The notes beneath the pieces were generated by a model, which made no database searches, was not told the origin of the DNA, and saw only the letters and a list, made by a program, of their open reading frames with translations. From Spirochaetes bacterium ADurb.Bin218 (GTDB lineage Bacteria > Spirochaetota > UBA4802 > UBA5550): a stretch of DNA of 47,558 nt. Shown in pieces: positions 8,673-16,266 of the stretch (the first letter of the stretch is position 1; every line of letters starts with the position of its first letter). Location of the stretch: assembly GCA_002069965.1 (NCBI GenBank), contig MWCI01000019.1:1-47558 (forward strand). Direction: 5' to 3'. The translations under genes and the position numbers were made by a program.

Positions 8673-9758
8673 ATGAAATTAAAATTTTTGGCAATAGCAC
8701 TCCTTATGATAGCTTTGTTGAATTATAGTGCAGATGCCGCTTTAGTTGTTGATGCAACCTTTACAAATCCAGACTTACAGTCTGCTCTTGGTGGCACAGC
8801 AGGGCCTGTTGCTACAACTGTTTATAATGAACTTTCAAAGTATGCTTATGTTCCAGAGCTTGTTAAAGGCTTTGGCAATGCCAATATATATACCTCCCAT
8901 GCAGCAACCTTAAGGGGATATCAGGGATATGATCTCTTTGCAGTTGCCATAGGCACAATGGTATCTGTCCAGGCACCCAGTGATGATCCTCAGTTTTATA
9001 AAAAGCTCCAGGATGATATTGATTCTGGTGATGTATATGCAGGTGTTGGCTTTGAGCCTGTTGTCTTTCAGGCAGGACTTAATATGAGCTTTTTGATTGA
9101 TGGATTGTATGTCTCTTTTCTTTTTGGTAAGCTACACATAGATCTTGATTATGGAGATTTTAAGCTCAATCATGAATCAAGCCTCATTGGGGGCAATATC
9201 AACTACGCACTTTTTAAGGAGAAATCAATTTTAGCCCGTTCTCTTTTGTGGAGAGGTATTACTCTTCAGACTGGATACATTCACACAGACAATTCTCTGG
9301 TCTTTTACAATAAATTGGATAAATCCACATATTCGCAAAGTGTAAGTGGCTTTACTGTCCAATATGAGATTGACCCTTCTGTTGATTTTAATCTTTCAAC
9401 TACCTCCAATGTAATACCCTTTGAGATCTATACTGGATTGAGACTTTTATGGGTTTTAAATATTGGAGTTGGAGCTGGCATTGACTATGTTTATTCAAGT
9501 AGCAACTCAATGAAGCTTTCAAGTGCAGGTGATGTAGAGGTTATAGACGATGGTGTAGGTGGTATAAGTGGATATGTGGGAGAAAAAGGAAAAATCACAG
9601 TGGATGCCTCAACCTCAGGGATTAAGGCAGATAAATATAAAAAGAAATTAATGGCAAATGTTGGCCTTGGACTTGGGCCAGTTTTTATAGATGTTCCTGT
9701 CTCTTACTATTTTGATAATGGCTATGCCATTGGCCTTACTGCTGGCTTTGTATGGTAA
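8673..9758 (+). CDS. Predicted outer-membrane beta-barrel protein, unknown function
   Basis: I do not recognise the family. The protein is 361 aa from the ATG at 8673. This start is preferred over the GTG at 8646 because AAGGA lies eight bases before it and the product then begins with a clean signal peptide (MKLKFLAIALLMIALLNYSADA, predicted cleavage near Ala23-Ala24). The mature part has no hydrophobic helix. It alternates short polar and aromatic beta-like stretches rich in Gly, Tyr and Phe, and ends GLTAGFVW. A terminal aromatic residue is typical of barrels inserted by the BAM machinery. It stands alone between the clpB terminator and a ferredoxin gene. Outer-membrane location is inferred from composition; function is unknown. 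Confidence 0.7.
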   Translation: MKLKFLAIALLMIALLNYSADAALVVDATFTNPDLQSALGGTAGPVATTVYNELSKYAYVPELVKGFGNANIYTSHAATLRGYQGYDLFAVAIGTMVSVQAPSDDPQFYKKLQDDIDSGDVYAGVGFEPVVFQAGLNMSFLIDGLYVSFLFGKLHIDLDYGDFKLNHESSLIGGNINYALFKEKSILARSLLWRGITLQTGYIHTDNSLVFYNKLDKSTYSQSVSGFTVQYEIDPSVDFNLSTTSNVIPFEIYTGLRLLWVLNIGVGAGIDYVYSSSNSMKLSSAGDVEVIDDGVGGISGYVGEKGKITVDASTSGIKADKYKKKLMANVGLGLGPVFIDVPVSYYFDNGYAIGLTAGFVW

Positions 9759-9762
9759 AATA

Positions 9763-9786
9763 ATTCTGGTATTTTTTTTCCAGAAT
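9763..9786 (+). terminator. Possible weak terminator after the outer-membrane protein gene
   Basis: A perfect 7-bp inverted repeat (ATTCTGG, 9763-9769; CCAGAAT, 9780-9786) encloses a T-rich 10-nt loop. The T tract is in the loop rather than after the stem, so it is not a classic terminator. Confidence 0.35.
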
Positions 9787-9798
9787 ATCTGTAAAATC

Positions 9799-9827
9799 TT
9801 GACAATTTCTAAGCAGGTGAAATAAAG
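9799..9827 (+). promoter_or_regulatory. Possible promoter for the ferredoxin gene
   Basis: A perfect -35 TTGACA at 9799-9804 is followed, 16-17 bp later, by AATAAAG, only a fair match to TATAAT. It lies about 35 nt before the ferredoxin start codon. Confidence 0.4.
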
Positions 9828-9858
9828 CCCTTGTCTATTTTAAATTCAGGAGGCTTCT

Positions 9859-10032
9859 ATGGCTTACAAAATTGATAAAGATGCATGCACTAATTGTGGT
9901 GCCTGCGCTGCAGAATGTCCGGTTCAGGCAATTCACGAGAAAGGTGAATATCATCAGATAGACCCTGATACATGTATTGATTGTGGAACATGCGAAAGCC
10001 TTTGCCCTGCTGAGGCTATTTCTGCAAATTAA
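9859..10032 (+). CDS. 2[4Fe-4S] ferredoxin (clostridial type)
   Basis: A short gene of 57 codons. The protein has two complete CxxCxxCxxxCP clusters: Cys10, 13, 16, 20 and Cys39, 42, 45, 49, each followed by proline. This is the classic low-potential electron carrier of about 55-60 residues found in anaerobes, used by pyruvate:ferredoxin oxidoreductase, hydrogenases or Rnf/Bcd-type systems. AGGAGG (9848-9853) precedes the ATG. It is followed by a convergent minus-strand operon and has its own possible promoter, so it is probably monocistronic. Its partner enzyme is not in the window. Its presence favours an anaerobic or fermentative lifestyle. Confidence 0.95.
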   Translation: MAYKIDKDACTNCGACAAECPVQAIHEKGEYHQIDPDTCIDCGTCESLCPAEAISAN

Positions 10033-10041
10033 TTTTTTTTT

Positions 10042-10065
10042 GAGAGAGGTTAAAAAGCCTCTCTC
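10042..10065. terminator. Hairpin between convergent ferredoxin and ABC permease genes
   Basis: Perfect 8-bp stem GAGAGAGG/CCTCTCTC (10042-10049, 10058-10065) with an 8-nt loop, just after the ferredoxin stop and just before the permease stop on the other strand. A T9 run precedes rather than follows it on the plus strand, so termination strength is uncertain. Confidence 0.45.
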
Positions 10066-10074
10066 TATTAACTA

Positions 10075-11328
10075 TTAAGAGTGATCTAACTTTGACGAAA
10101 ACATCCTCATTATTGCTGGTAGAGAAGAAATAACCGGCAATGAAATGGAGACAATAGCAACGGCAAAGAGATGTTCTTTTTGCAAAATCCACTGAAACTT
10201 AAAGCCAGGTATAGAAAGGCTTAAGGAATTCATTATATAGATGCTGATTTTTTTAATTACAGAAAAACCAATCCAGAAAGCAGCAAACCCAGAGAGAGCA
10301 TTTTTTAGTAATATTGTAAAGGCTATAAATATTTTTGTTGAGCCCAGAATTCTCAGTATTCTGTAGTATTCAATTCTATCCCAAACTGCAGTTGCTGAAC
10401 AAAGAGCCACAGCAACAGAGGCAAGTGTTATAACAAGGCCTATCATGACTGTTATAAAATAATTAACGCTTCTTTGAAGAACTATAATTTGAGGTGAAAG
10501 GGATGTCCCAGTTTCTGCAGAAAGTTTTAGGTTCTGAATCTGCTTTTTTACTGACTCTGTCCATTTGTGATCTTTAACTTTTATATAGGCAAAGATATAT
10601 CTGTTTTCTTTCCCAAAGTGCCCATTGATTTCCTGAGCAGCCTTCATGGGTATTATGAGGCCTGTTAAATTTATTTTTTCTGTGTATCCTGCGATGATGG
10701 CCTGTTTTTCAAAATATCCAGGTAGATATGAAAGGCTTGATAAGCCGAAAGTTATTTTAAACTTAAGGCCTGCAATTTTTTCAGGGACTATCTCTGGAAG
10801 ATCATTTGCTGCTGCAAGACCATTATTATATGAATCTATTAAAGCCCCTGGCACAAGGACAGGGATGCCTTTTTCATAATCCCCTCTTTTCCATGCCTGT
10901 CTTATTTCAGGAGTGGTGAGATTTTTTTCTACAAATTTATAGTCAGCACCTGCACATATTAAATCACTTCTGTAATTAAAAGTAAAAAATGAGATTGTGG
11001 CACTGGTTGGAACAGCTACTGCAATTACTGGATTTATTTTTTCTACGCCTTTGAGAGATTTAATTTTTTTCAAAGCCTCTTCATCTATAGGCCTGCCTGA
11101 GTTTTCAGAAAAGAGAAAAAAACCTTTTGATTTGCCCTGTTTTACAAGGATCTCATCTGGCGGGATTGATGTAGCAAAGTTGTGCTTTATATAGCTATTG
11201 AAATTTGAGGATATTACAAGAAATGAAATAGTTATTATAACAGAGATTGTTATAACAGAAAAAACTATAAAGGAAATAAATTTATTACCAGCAAGCTCTT
11301 TCAGTATAAGATAAATTTTTTGAATCAT
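10075..11328 (-). CDS. ABC transporter permease, FtsX/MacB-like
   Basis: A 417-aa membrane protein with one N-terminal transmembrane helix (about 18-40). A large extracytoplasmic domain (about 45-285) follows, then three C-terminal helices (about 290-315, 335-358, 385-408). This is the four-helix FtsX/LolC/MacB architecture of type VII ABC systems, which work as mechanotransducers or extract lipoproteins and small molecules rather than as ordinary importers. The partner ATPase gene lies immediately upstream (30-bp gap). The substrate is unknown. An AAAGGAA ribosome-binding site precedes the ATG. It is the last gene of a five-ORF minus-strand operon starting with signalling genes. Confidence 0.85.
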   Translation of the reverse strand: MIQKIYLILKELAGNKFISFIVFSVITISVIITISFLVISSNFNSYIKHNFATSIPPDEILVKQGKSKGFFLFSENSGRPIDEEALKKIKSLKGVEKINPVIAVAVPTSATISFFTFNYRSDLICAGADYKFVEKNLTTPEIRQAWKRGDYEKGIPVLVPGALIDSYNNGLAAANDLPEIVPEKIAGLKFKITFGLSSLSYLPGYFEKQAIIAGYTEKINLTGLIIPMKAAQEINGHFGKENRYIFAYIKVKDHKWTESVKKQIQNLKLSAETGTSLSPQIIVLQRSVNYFITVMIGLVITLASVAVALCSATAVWDRIEYYRILRILGSTKIFIAFTILLKNALSGFAAFWIGFSVIKKISIYIMNSLSLSIPGFKFQWILQKEHLFAVAIVSISLPVISSLPAIMRMFSSKLDHS

Positions 11329-11346
11329 CTATAATTCCTTTTAGTT

Positions 11347-11374
11347 AAATAGCCATGATTATGAGTGGCTATTT
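11347..11374 (-). other. Inverted repeat at the ABC ATPase/permease junction
   Basis: Perfect 9-bp arms (AAATAGCCA at 11347-11355; TGGCTATTT at 11366-11374) span the ATPase stop codon and end 19 bp before the permease start. With no T tract it may be an intra-operonic processing or attenuation hairpin rather than a terminator. Confidence 0.4.
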
Positions 11375-12072
11375 CTTAATCTATTTCTGGTGGTATTTTT
11401 TACATCTGATTTTAAGATCTTGCCATTTTCCATTTTGTATGTTTTATCAGCTAATTTAAGCATATAAGGATCGTGCGTTGCTATTATTATACATCTGCCC
11501 TGTTGCTTTAGGTTTATAAGAATATTAAAAATTTCCTTTGATGTGTCATTGTCTAAATTTGCTGTTGGCTCATCTGCAAGTATTATCTCTGGATTATTGA
11601 TAAGAGCTCTGGCAAGTGCCACTCTCTGCTTTTGTCCACCGGAGAGTAAACCAGCCTTTTGTTCTTTATACATCCATAACCCTGTATCTTTTAAAAGATT
11701 ATGAGCCTGTTCTATTACCTCTTTATTAACTTTACCTTTAATCCTTGCGGGCAGAAGAACGTTCGATAAAACTGTTTCATTGTCAATAAGTCTGAAGGTC
11801 TGAAATATCTGCCCTATTTTTTTGTTTCTCAGAGAAGACATGGAGATGTCACACCACAGTGGAACCTTTTTATCATGGAAAAAAATATTACCACTGTCAG
11901 GCCTGCAGAGTCCATTTATAATATTGAGAAGGGTTGTTTTGCCGCAGCCTGAACGTCCTGTTATTGAAATTATCTCACCTCTCTGTGCAGAAAAGTTGAG
12001 GTGAGATAATACGGAAATTTTTTCCCCTGATATTTTATAGCTCTTGCATATGTTATCAAGATATAACAGCAT
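11359..12072 (-). CDS. ABC transporter ATPase, LolD/MacB-like
   Basis: A 237-aa cytoplasmic ATPase that powers the FtsX-like permease. Walker A is GRSGCGKT (39-46), the Q-loop is near Gln91, the signature is LSGGQ (143-147), Walker B is IILADE (163-168) and the H-loop is His200. The tight spacing between signature and Walker B and the ADEPTANLD sequence are typical of the LolD/MacB/FtsE clade. The gene starts two bases after the stop of the tautomerase gene, so translation is probably coupled. The C-terminal 20 residues are basic and serine-rich. The substrate cannot be inferred from the ATPase. Confidence 0.93.
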   Translation of the reverse strand: MLLYLDNICKSYKISGEKISVLSHLNFSAQRGEIISITGRSGCGKTTLLNIINGLCRPDSGNIFFHDKKVPLWCDISMSSLRNKKIGQIFQTFRLIDNETVLSNVLLPARIKGKVNKEVIEQAHNLLKDTGLWMYKEQKAGLLSGGQKQRVALARALINNPEIILADEPTANLDNDTSKEIFNILINLKQQGRCIIIATHDPYMLKLADKTYKMENGKILKSDVKNTTRNRLRNSHS

Positions 12073-12074
12073 GG

Positions 12075-12260
12075 CTACATATCTGAAAGGAGTTTGCCAC
12101 CTGCAGCCCAGTGATCCCTTTCAATTTCCTCAAATACTACGTATGTTGTATTTGGTTTTTTACCTGCAACCTCATGAAGCACCTCTGTGATCTTTTCAGC
12201 AATGGCAGATCTCTGTTCTTTGGTAAGTGGCCCTGCTACTTTGACATTGACGTATGGCAT
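12075..12260 (-). CDS. 4-oxalocrotonate tautomerase family protein
   Basis: A 61-aa protein of the small 4-OT family (usual length about 62). The catalytic proline is the residue after the initiator Met (MPYVNVKV), exposed when Met is removed. The C-terminal part NTTYVVFEEIERDHWAAGG matches the family core. Such proteins form hexamers that tautomerise 2-hydroxymuconate-like enols, but many family members have unknown substrates. A good GGAGG precedes the ATG. Its position between a sensor protein and an ABC exporter, with 2-bp and 9-bp gaps, is unusual. It could process the compound that is sensed or exported, which is speculation. Confidence 0.9.
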   Translation of the reverse strand: MPYVNVKVAGPLTKEQRSAIAEKITEVLHEVAGKKPNTTYVVFEEIERDHWAAGGKLLSDM

Positions 12261-12269
12261 ATTAACCTC

Positions 12270-13136
12270 CTATTCTTCCCGTGCCATCGGGAGAGAAATC
12301 ATCATGTTTACTTTAATTACAGGATCCTTATTTATATCTGAATAATCAAGAATATTTTCTGCATAAATCTCTCCGCCATGGCGTGCTACAATTTTTTCAA
12401 CAAAGGTAAGGCCTATGCCAAAGTCAAGGGTATTGTAGCGTTCGTATACAAGTTTTGAGATTCTGTAAAAGGGCTCAAATATAACTCGATCATATTCGGG
12501 AGGTATGCCTATTATTCCATCACTTGTTTTTACAGGTTCGTTTAAAACTGATATGCGAAGGCTTGCCTGCTGTGAATAGAGCATTACAATTATGGTTGAG
12601 CCGCTTTTTGAGAACTTCAGGGCATTGATTATAAGCTCAGATATGGCCTCTTCAAAATATTGAGGGTTGATTCTTACCTTTTTGTTTTCAAGCCCACGGG
12701 GAATTTCATTTATTATAATCCTATTTTTATTTATAGCAAGATATTGCTGATTTCTCTTTATTGCTGATTTCAATAATTTGTGGAAATTTTTGACTGTGAA
12801 AAGCTCAAGATCAAAGGTGTTAGAAATTACCCAGTCAATACCTGCAAATATTTTGAAGGCGTTTTGAACAATACGGACGTTTTTCATGGCCTCTGAAAAT
12901 ATTTCGTTATCAACTATTCTCTTTCCATCATTAAGCTCGGAATTTTTGTCCATCATCTCCATAAAGGTGATTAGAGTTCCAAATCCTGCACCCTGTGTGA
13001 AGCTATTGTTAATGTTGCTAAAGATAGATTTGTCTGTTCTGGATATGTTTCTGCTGAGCATCTTTTCTTTCCATGTCTGCCAGTCCATTTCTTTGTCAAT
13101 AGCATCAGAGGCGGATTTTTTCAATAGGGACTTCAT
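12270..13136 (-). CDS. Histidine kinase-like HATPase protein, probably the 3' part of a frameshifted hybrid kinase
   Basis: A 288-aa ORF with a GHKL ATPase domain. The N-box is EAISELIINALKFS (Asn171), the F-box is VIFEPFYRI and the G2 box is GIGL (240-243). The G1 glycines are poorly kept (SDGIIGIPPEY). The region aligning with the H-box reads FSNINNSF, with Asn44 (AAT) where the phospho-accepting His belongs, and no other His occurs before residue 119. The start ATG at 13136 has no ribosome-binding site. The frame stays open upstream through DEQEFEK into the 3' end of the REC-PAS-PAS gene. Removing one base from the A6 tract at 13158-13163 would fuse both ORFs. The ORF may therefore be a real separate protein, a disrupted gene, or the product of a sequencing error. 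Confidence 0.75.
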   Translation of the reverse strand: MKSLLKKSASDAIDKEMDWQTWKEKMLSRNISRTDKSIFSNINNSFTQGAGFGTLITFMEMMDKNSELNDGKRIVDNEIFSEAMKNVRIVQNAFKIFAGIDWVISNTFDLELFTVKNFHKLLKSAIKRNQQYLAINKNRIIINEIPRGLENKKVRINPQYFEEAISELIINALKFSKSGSTIIVMLYSQQASLRISVLNEPVKTSDGIIGIPPEYDRVIFEPFYRISKLVYERYNTLDFGIGLTFVEKIVARHGGEIYAENILDYSDINKDPVIKVNMMISLPMAREE

Positions 13137-13152
13137 CTTTTCAAATTCTTGC

Positions 13153-14301
13153 TCATCTTTTTTCCTCTCCGCTGACGACTATGTATGTTGTTTTACCATT
13201 TTCATTTTTTATCTTTGAGATGTTGATACTGAGATAATAAATTTCTCCATTTTTTTTCCTATTGCATATCTCCCCACTCCAGGACTTTACCCCCCTTAGC
13301 TCCTTCAGTATTGAGTCATCTGTAAGAACTGGATTTGGGACTTTGGCTATAAATAGGCCTGTGAGATCTGCCTTCGTGTAACCTGTTAGATCTGTAAAGG
13401 CCTTATTGATATATTTTAATATTCCGTTTTTTTCAAAGATTGCAACGCATCTGGGACTTTGTTCTACCACATCAACAAAGAGTTTGATCTCCTCTTGAAT
13501 CATTGCCCTTTTGTCTATTTCATAAATTAGGGATTTATTTAGATTTTTTAGCTCTCTGGTTCTCTCTTCAATTAAACCCTCAAGTTTGTTCTTTTCATCA
13601 TTTAGCTGCAGTTCGTGGATTTTGCTGTCTGTAATGTCCCTTGTAATCACAAGTGCCTTGTCGCTTTCAAGAGGAACTATTCGAGATTCAAAATATTGTA
13701 TATTATCCTCAGAGGTTTTATTCCACTGAAAAGCAGTCATTTTTTTTGATGAGAAGGCTTGCTGGATATGGGGGTGTGCCTCTTTTAATAGATCTTCATT
13801 CCATAGACTTGAGGCTATTTTTTTATCGTCCTCTGATATGGGATTACCATCACGATGGATCTCAAATATTATATCTGGCAGAGCTTCCAGTATTTTGATC
13901 TTTTTGAGCTCGCTTGTTCTTATCTTTTTTTCCATTGAGGCTTTATAAATTGCCATTTCAACAGATCTTCGCAAAGAATCGCTATTGAAGGGCTTTACAA
14001 TATAATCCATGGGCATTGATTCTTTTGCCCTTTCAAAGGTTGCCTGATCCTCTCCAGCTGTTATATAAATTATGGGAATATTTTTAGCCTTTTTGATTTT
14101 TTTTGCTGTTTCAATCCCATCTATTGAACCGGGCAAAGCAATATCCATGAGAATGAGATCTGTGGGCTTTTCTTTAATTATATTTAAAGCCTCTTCTCCT
14201 TTTTCAGCAATTGCAACCAATCTATAGCCTAATTTTTGTATGAGCTTTTCAAGTATTATTGCAGAGGCCTTGTCATCTTCAACAACAAGTATATTTACCA
14301 T
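13153..14301 (-). CDS. Response regulator with REC and two PAS domains
   Basis: A 382-aa protein. The N-terminal receiver domain (1-120) has the acidic pocket Glu8-Asp9-Asp10, phospho-acceptor Asp53 in LMDIALPG, Thr81 and Lys103. PAS domain 1 follows (about 135-220, ending VITRDITDSK). A coiled-coil linker (about 225-265) and PAS domain 2 (about 268-375) complete it. It ends in VVSGEEKR with TGA. No DNA-binding or enzymatic output domain is present, which is abnormal, but the next ORF downstream in a different frame is the ATPase domain expected here. The architecture predicts one REC-PAS-PAS-HATPase hybrid kinase of about 680 aa. A GGAG-containing site precedes the ATG. It heads the five-ORF operon down to the ABC permease. 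Confidence 0.85.
   Translation of the reverse strand: MVNILVVEDDKASAIILEKLIQKLGYRLVAIAEKGEEALNIIKEKPTDLILMDIALPGSIDGIETAKKIKKAKNIPIIYITAGEDQATFERAKESMPMDYIVKPFNSDSLRRSVEMAIYKASMEKKIRTSELKKIKILEALPDIIFEIHRDGNPISEDDKKIASSLWNEDLLKEAHPHIQQAFSSKKMTAFQWNKTSEDNIQYFESRIVPLESDKALVITRDITDSKIHELQLNDEKNKLEGLIEERTRELKNLNKSLIYEIDKRAMIQEEIKLFVDVVEQSPRCVAIFEKNGILKYINKAFTDLTGYTKADLTGLFIAKVPNPVLTDDSILKELRGVKSWSGEICNRKKNGEIYYLSINISKIKNENGKTTYIVVSGEEKR
13158..13163 (-). other. A6 homopolymer at the probable frameshift
   Basis: Six consecutive A on the coding strand (T on plus) end 2 nt before the TGA of the REC-PAS-PAS ORF. With five A the frame would continue VVSGEEKDEQEFEKMKS straight into the HATPase ORF. 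This is a candidate phase-variable tract, disabling mutation or homopolymer sequencing error. Confidence 0.6.
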
Positions 14302-14506
14302 ATTTCTGCTCCATTTTTGGAGAATTTTTAAGTAACAAAAATTTTCTTTTTTAAATATAATAAATAATAGCGTATTAATAAATATAGTCCTAAAATTTTA
14401 ATATGATAAATTTTTAAAAAAAGTCAAAAAAATTGATACAAAAATAATTTTTTATTGTAAGAGAGTTGTCCTATACATAAAATGAGGACTTATAGAGTAA
14501 ATTGAA

Positions 14507-15841
14507 ATGGGAAATAATATGGAAGAGATTATAATAAATGAGAAGACAACAGAACTCCTGGTGAAAATAACCCCTTTTATGGATTATACAAGGATGAGTC
14601 GTATTGTCAATAAGCTCACAGATTATGCGGAGCCTTTAATGGAAGGAAAGCTTTCTGGAATAATCAACTTTAACTATAGCCTCAATAGCTCTCAAACAAA
14701 TATGGTAATTGACCTTCTTATAGAGATACAGGCGCTTTCCAGAATCTATTCCATAGCTCAAAAGGGTAAAAGGGACCTTGAGCCTGAGTATATTTCCAAT
14801 ATTTTTTCTGATGTTACCAATCCAGCAAATATATCCTCCTATCTCAGTATAAGGACGTTGCTTGAAAACAGGCTCAATCATCAGGTGCAGCAATACAATA
14901 TTAACATGAACAAAAGCAATACTACTCTTGCTATACCTATAAATGAACTAAGAGGACACGTTAAGACCTACAGAGATTTAATGGACAGCAATGTTACAAT
15001 ATCTCACAAGGCTCAGCATGGCTTTGTGGCTGCATCGTTGCATGATGCTTATCTCATAATATTAAACAGAAGGGATTGGTGGGATGATAGAACATACATG
15101 AAATATTTCTTCAATGAAGATGAGCCCTCTAAGAGAAACATCACCCTTATATCCCGTGTTGAACGCTTAACCCTCAGAGAGATTGATGAAAATGTGAAGA
15201 GGATTTTAGCATACTTTCAGGAGGTGGCAGCTCAAAGACTTAAGGTTAAGTCCTCTGAGGAATTTCAAGTTAGGGAAAAAGAAGCCGAAACTACTTATGA
15301 AAAGAGTAGCAAGATTTTTACAGATAAGCTCATGCTTACCCCCTTTGGCAGACAATATGGAGAAAAAATAGACTCTATACTTAAAGATATTTTTGATACA
15401 CCTTCTCCTTCTCTATCTGAAGAGGAAGTGAGAGCTATTGCTGAAAAGCTATACCATGTTTATAAGACATTGCCTTCATCCCTTAATTTGCCAGAGAATA
15501 TTGCAATGTGTGAGAATCTTGCTTATTTTCTATTATCTTCAGATATGGGGCTTAAGAAGTTTGCAGAAACATTTATTTATAATGATAGAAGAATTTCTTT
15601 TTCTAAATTTTTTACTGAAAAACGTGACGAACTTGATGATTTTGCCACAAAAATTTTTGTGGCATTTTTTGAATATAAATTTAGTTCTCTTTTTCGTATA
15701 ATCAAAAGTCTTGACATGAAACAGTATGCCTGTGCTTTTATTATTAAGAGGATATATATTCTTAAAGGGGAGGATCTCTCTACCTTTGGTTTTTTTCTGA
15801 TTAAGGCTATTGCAAAGTTTGGCAAAATAAAGGCCTTTTAG
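14507..15841 (+). CDS. Conserved-looking cytoplasmic protein of unknown function
   Basis: A 444-aa protein I do not recognise. It has no signal peptide and no clear membrane segment. Predicted character is mostly alpha-helical and charged: a helical N-terminal half, a Lys/Glu-rich central segment (about 225-280, partly coiled-coil-like), and a C-terminal part with aromatic-rich helices. Met1 (14507) and Met5 (14519) are both possible starts and neither has a strong ribosome-binding site. It lies 74 bp upstream of clpS on the same strand, so it may be co-transcribed with the N-degron genes, but nothing in its sequence ties it to proteolysis. Codon use and base composition resemble its neighbours. 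Confidence 0.75.
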   Translation: MGNNMEEIIINEKTTELLVKITPFMDYTRMSRIVNKLTDYAEPLMEGKLSGIINFNYSLNSSQTNMVIDLLIEIQALSRIYSIAQKGKRDLEPEYISNIFSDVTNPANISSYLSIRTLLENRLNHQVQQYNINMNKSNTTLAIPINELRGHVKTYRDLMDSNVTISHKAQHGFVAASLHDAYLIILNRRDWWDDRTYMKYFFNEDEPSKRNITLISRVERLTLREIDENVKRILAYFQEVAAQRLKVKSSEEFQVREKEAETTYEKSSKIFTDKLMLTPFGRQYGEKIDSILKDIFDTPSPSLSEEEVRAIAEKLYHVYKTLPSSLNLPENIAMCENLAYFLLSSDMGLKKFAETFIYNDRRISFSKFFTEKRDELDDFATKIFVAFFEYKFSSLFRIIKSLDMKQYACAFIIKRIYILKGEDLSTFGFFLIKAIAKFGKIKAF

Positions 15842-15915
15842 TTATCTCTTTATATTTTTAAAAAATATGAGGAGAGTAAAACATGTAGTTTATATTTTAT
15901 TTTGGAGGTGCAGCA

Positions 15916-16233
15916 ATGGCTGCAGGTTCAGGTGATTCTTTTGAAGGCGGCATAAAGCTTCAGTCAAAGAAAAATCTGAAGGAGCCCAATATGTATAGGG
16001 TTATTCTTCACAATGATAACTATACCACAATGGATTTTGTTGTGGAGGTTTTAATGAAAGTATTTCACATGCCAGCACCAAGGGCAACTCAGGTGATGCT
16101 GGATGTTCATAAAACAGGCAGAGGCGTTTGTGGAATATATACATACGATGTTGCTATAACTAAGGTTGATGAAGTCCATAGTATGGCAAAGGCAAGGGAG
16201 TTCCCCTTACGGTGCTCCTGTGAAAAGGTTTAA
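15916..16233 (+). CDS. clpS: ClpS, N-degron adaptor for ClpA
   Basis: A 105-aa protein of standard ClpS length that delivers substrates with destabilising N-terminal residues to ClpA. A flexible N-terminal extension (1-25) precedes the core YRVILHNDNYTTM. The alpha-amino-binding pocket corresponds to Asn33, Asn35 and His65 (in MLDVH). The second acidic residue of the usual NDD is replaced by Asn35, which may weaken or alter binding of the free N-terminus. The rest (GRGVCGIYTYDVA, EFPLRCSCEK) is typical. GGAGG precedes the ATG. It is followed after 33 bp by clpA and then aat, making a complete N-degron cluster. Confidence 0.96.
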   Translation: MAAGSGDSFEGGIKLQSKKNLKEPNMYRVILHNDNYTTMDFVVEVLMKVFHMPAPRATQVMLDVHKTGRGVCGIYTYDVAITKVDEVHSMAKAREFPLRCSCEKV

Positions 16234-16266
16234 GTTTAATTTTGGGAGATAGAGTAGGAAGTAGCT

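Noticed and set aside
13155-13166. Programmed -1 frameshift (A AAA AAG) between REC-PAS-PAS and HATPase ORFs
   Set aside because: The heptamer is not in the required zero frame, and the downstream ORF is in the +1 frame, not -1.
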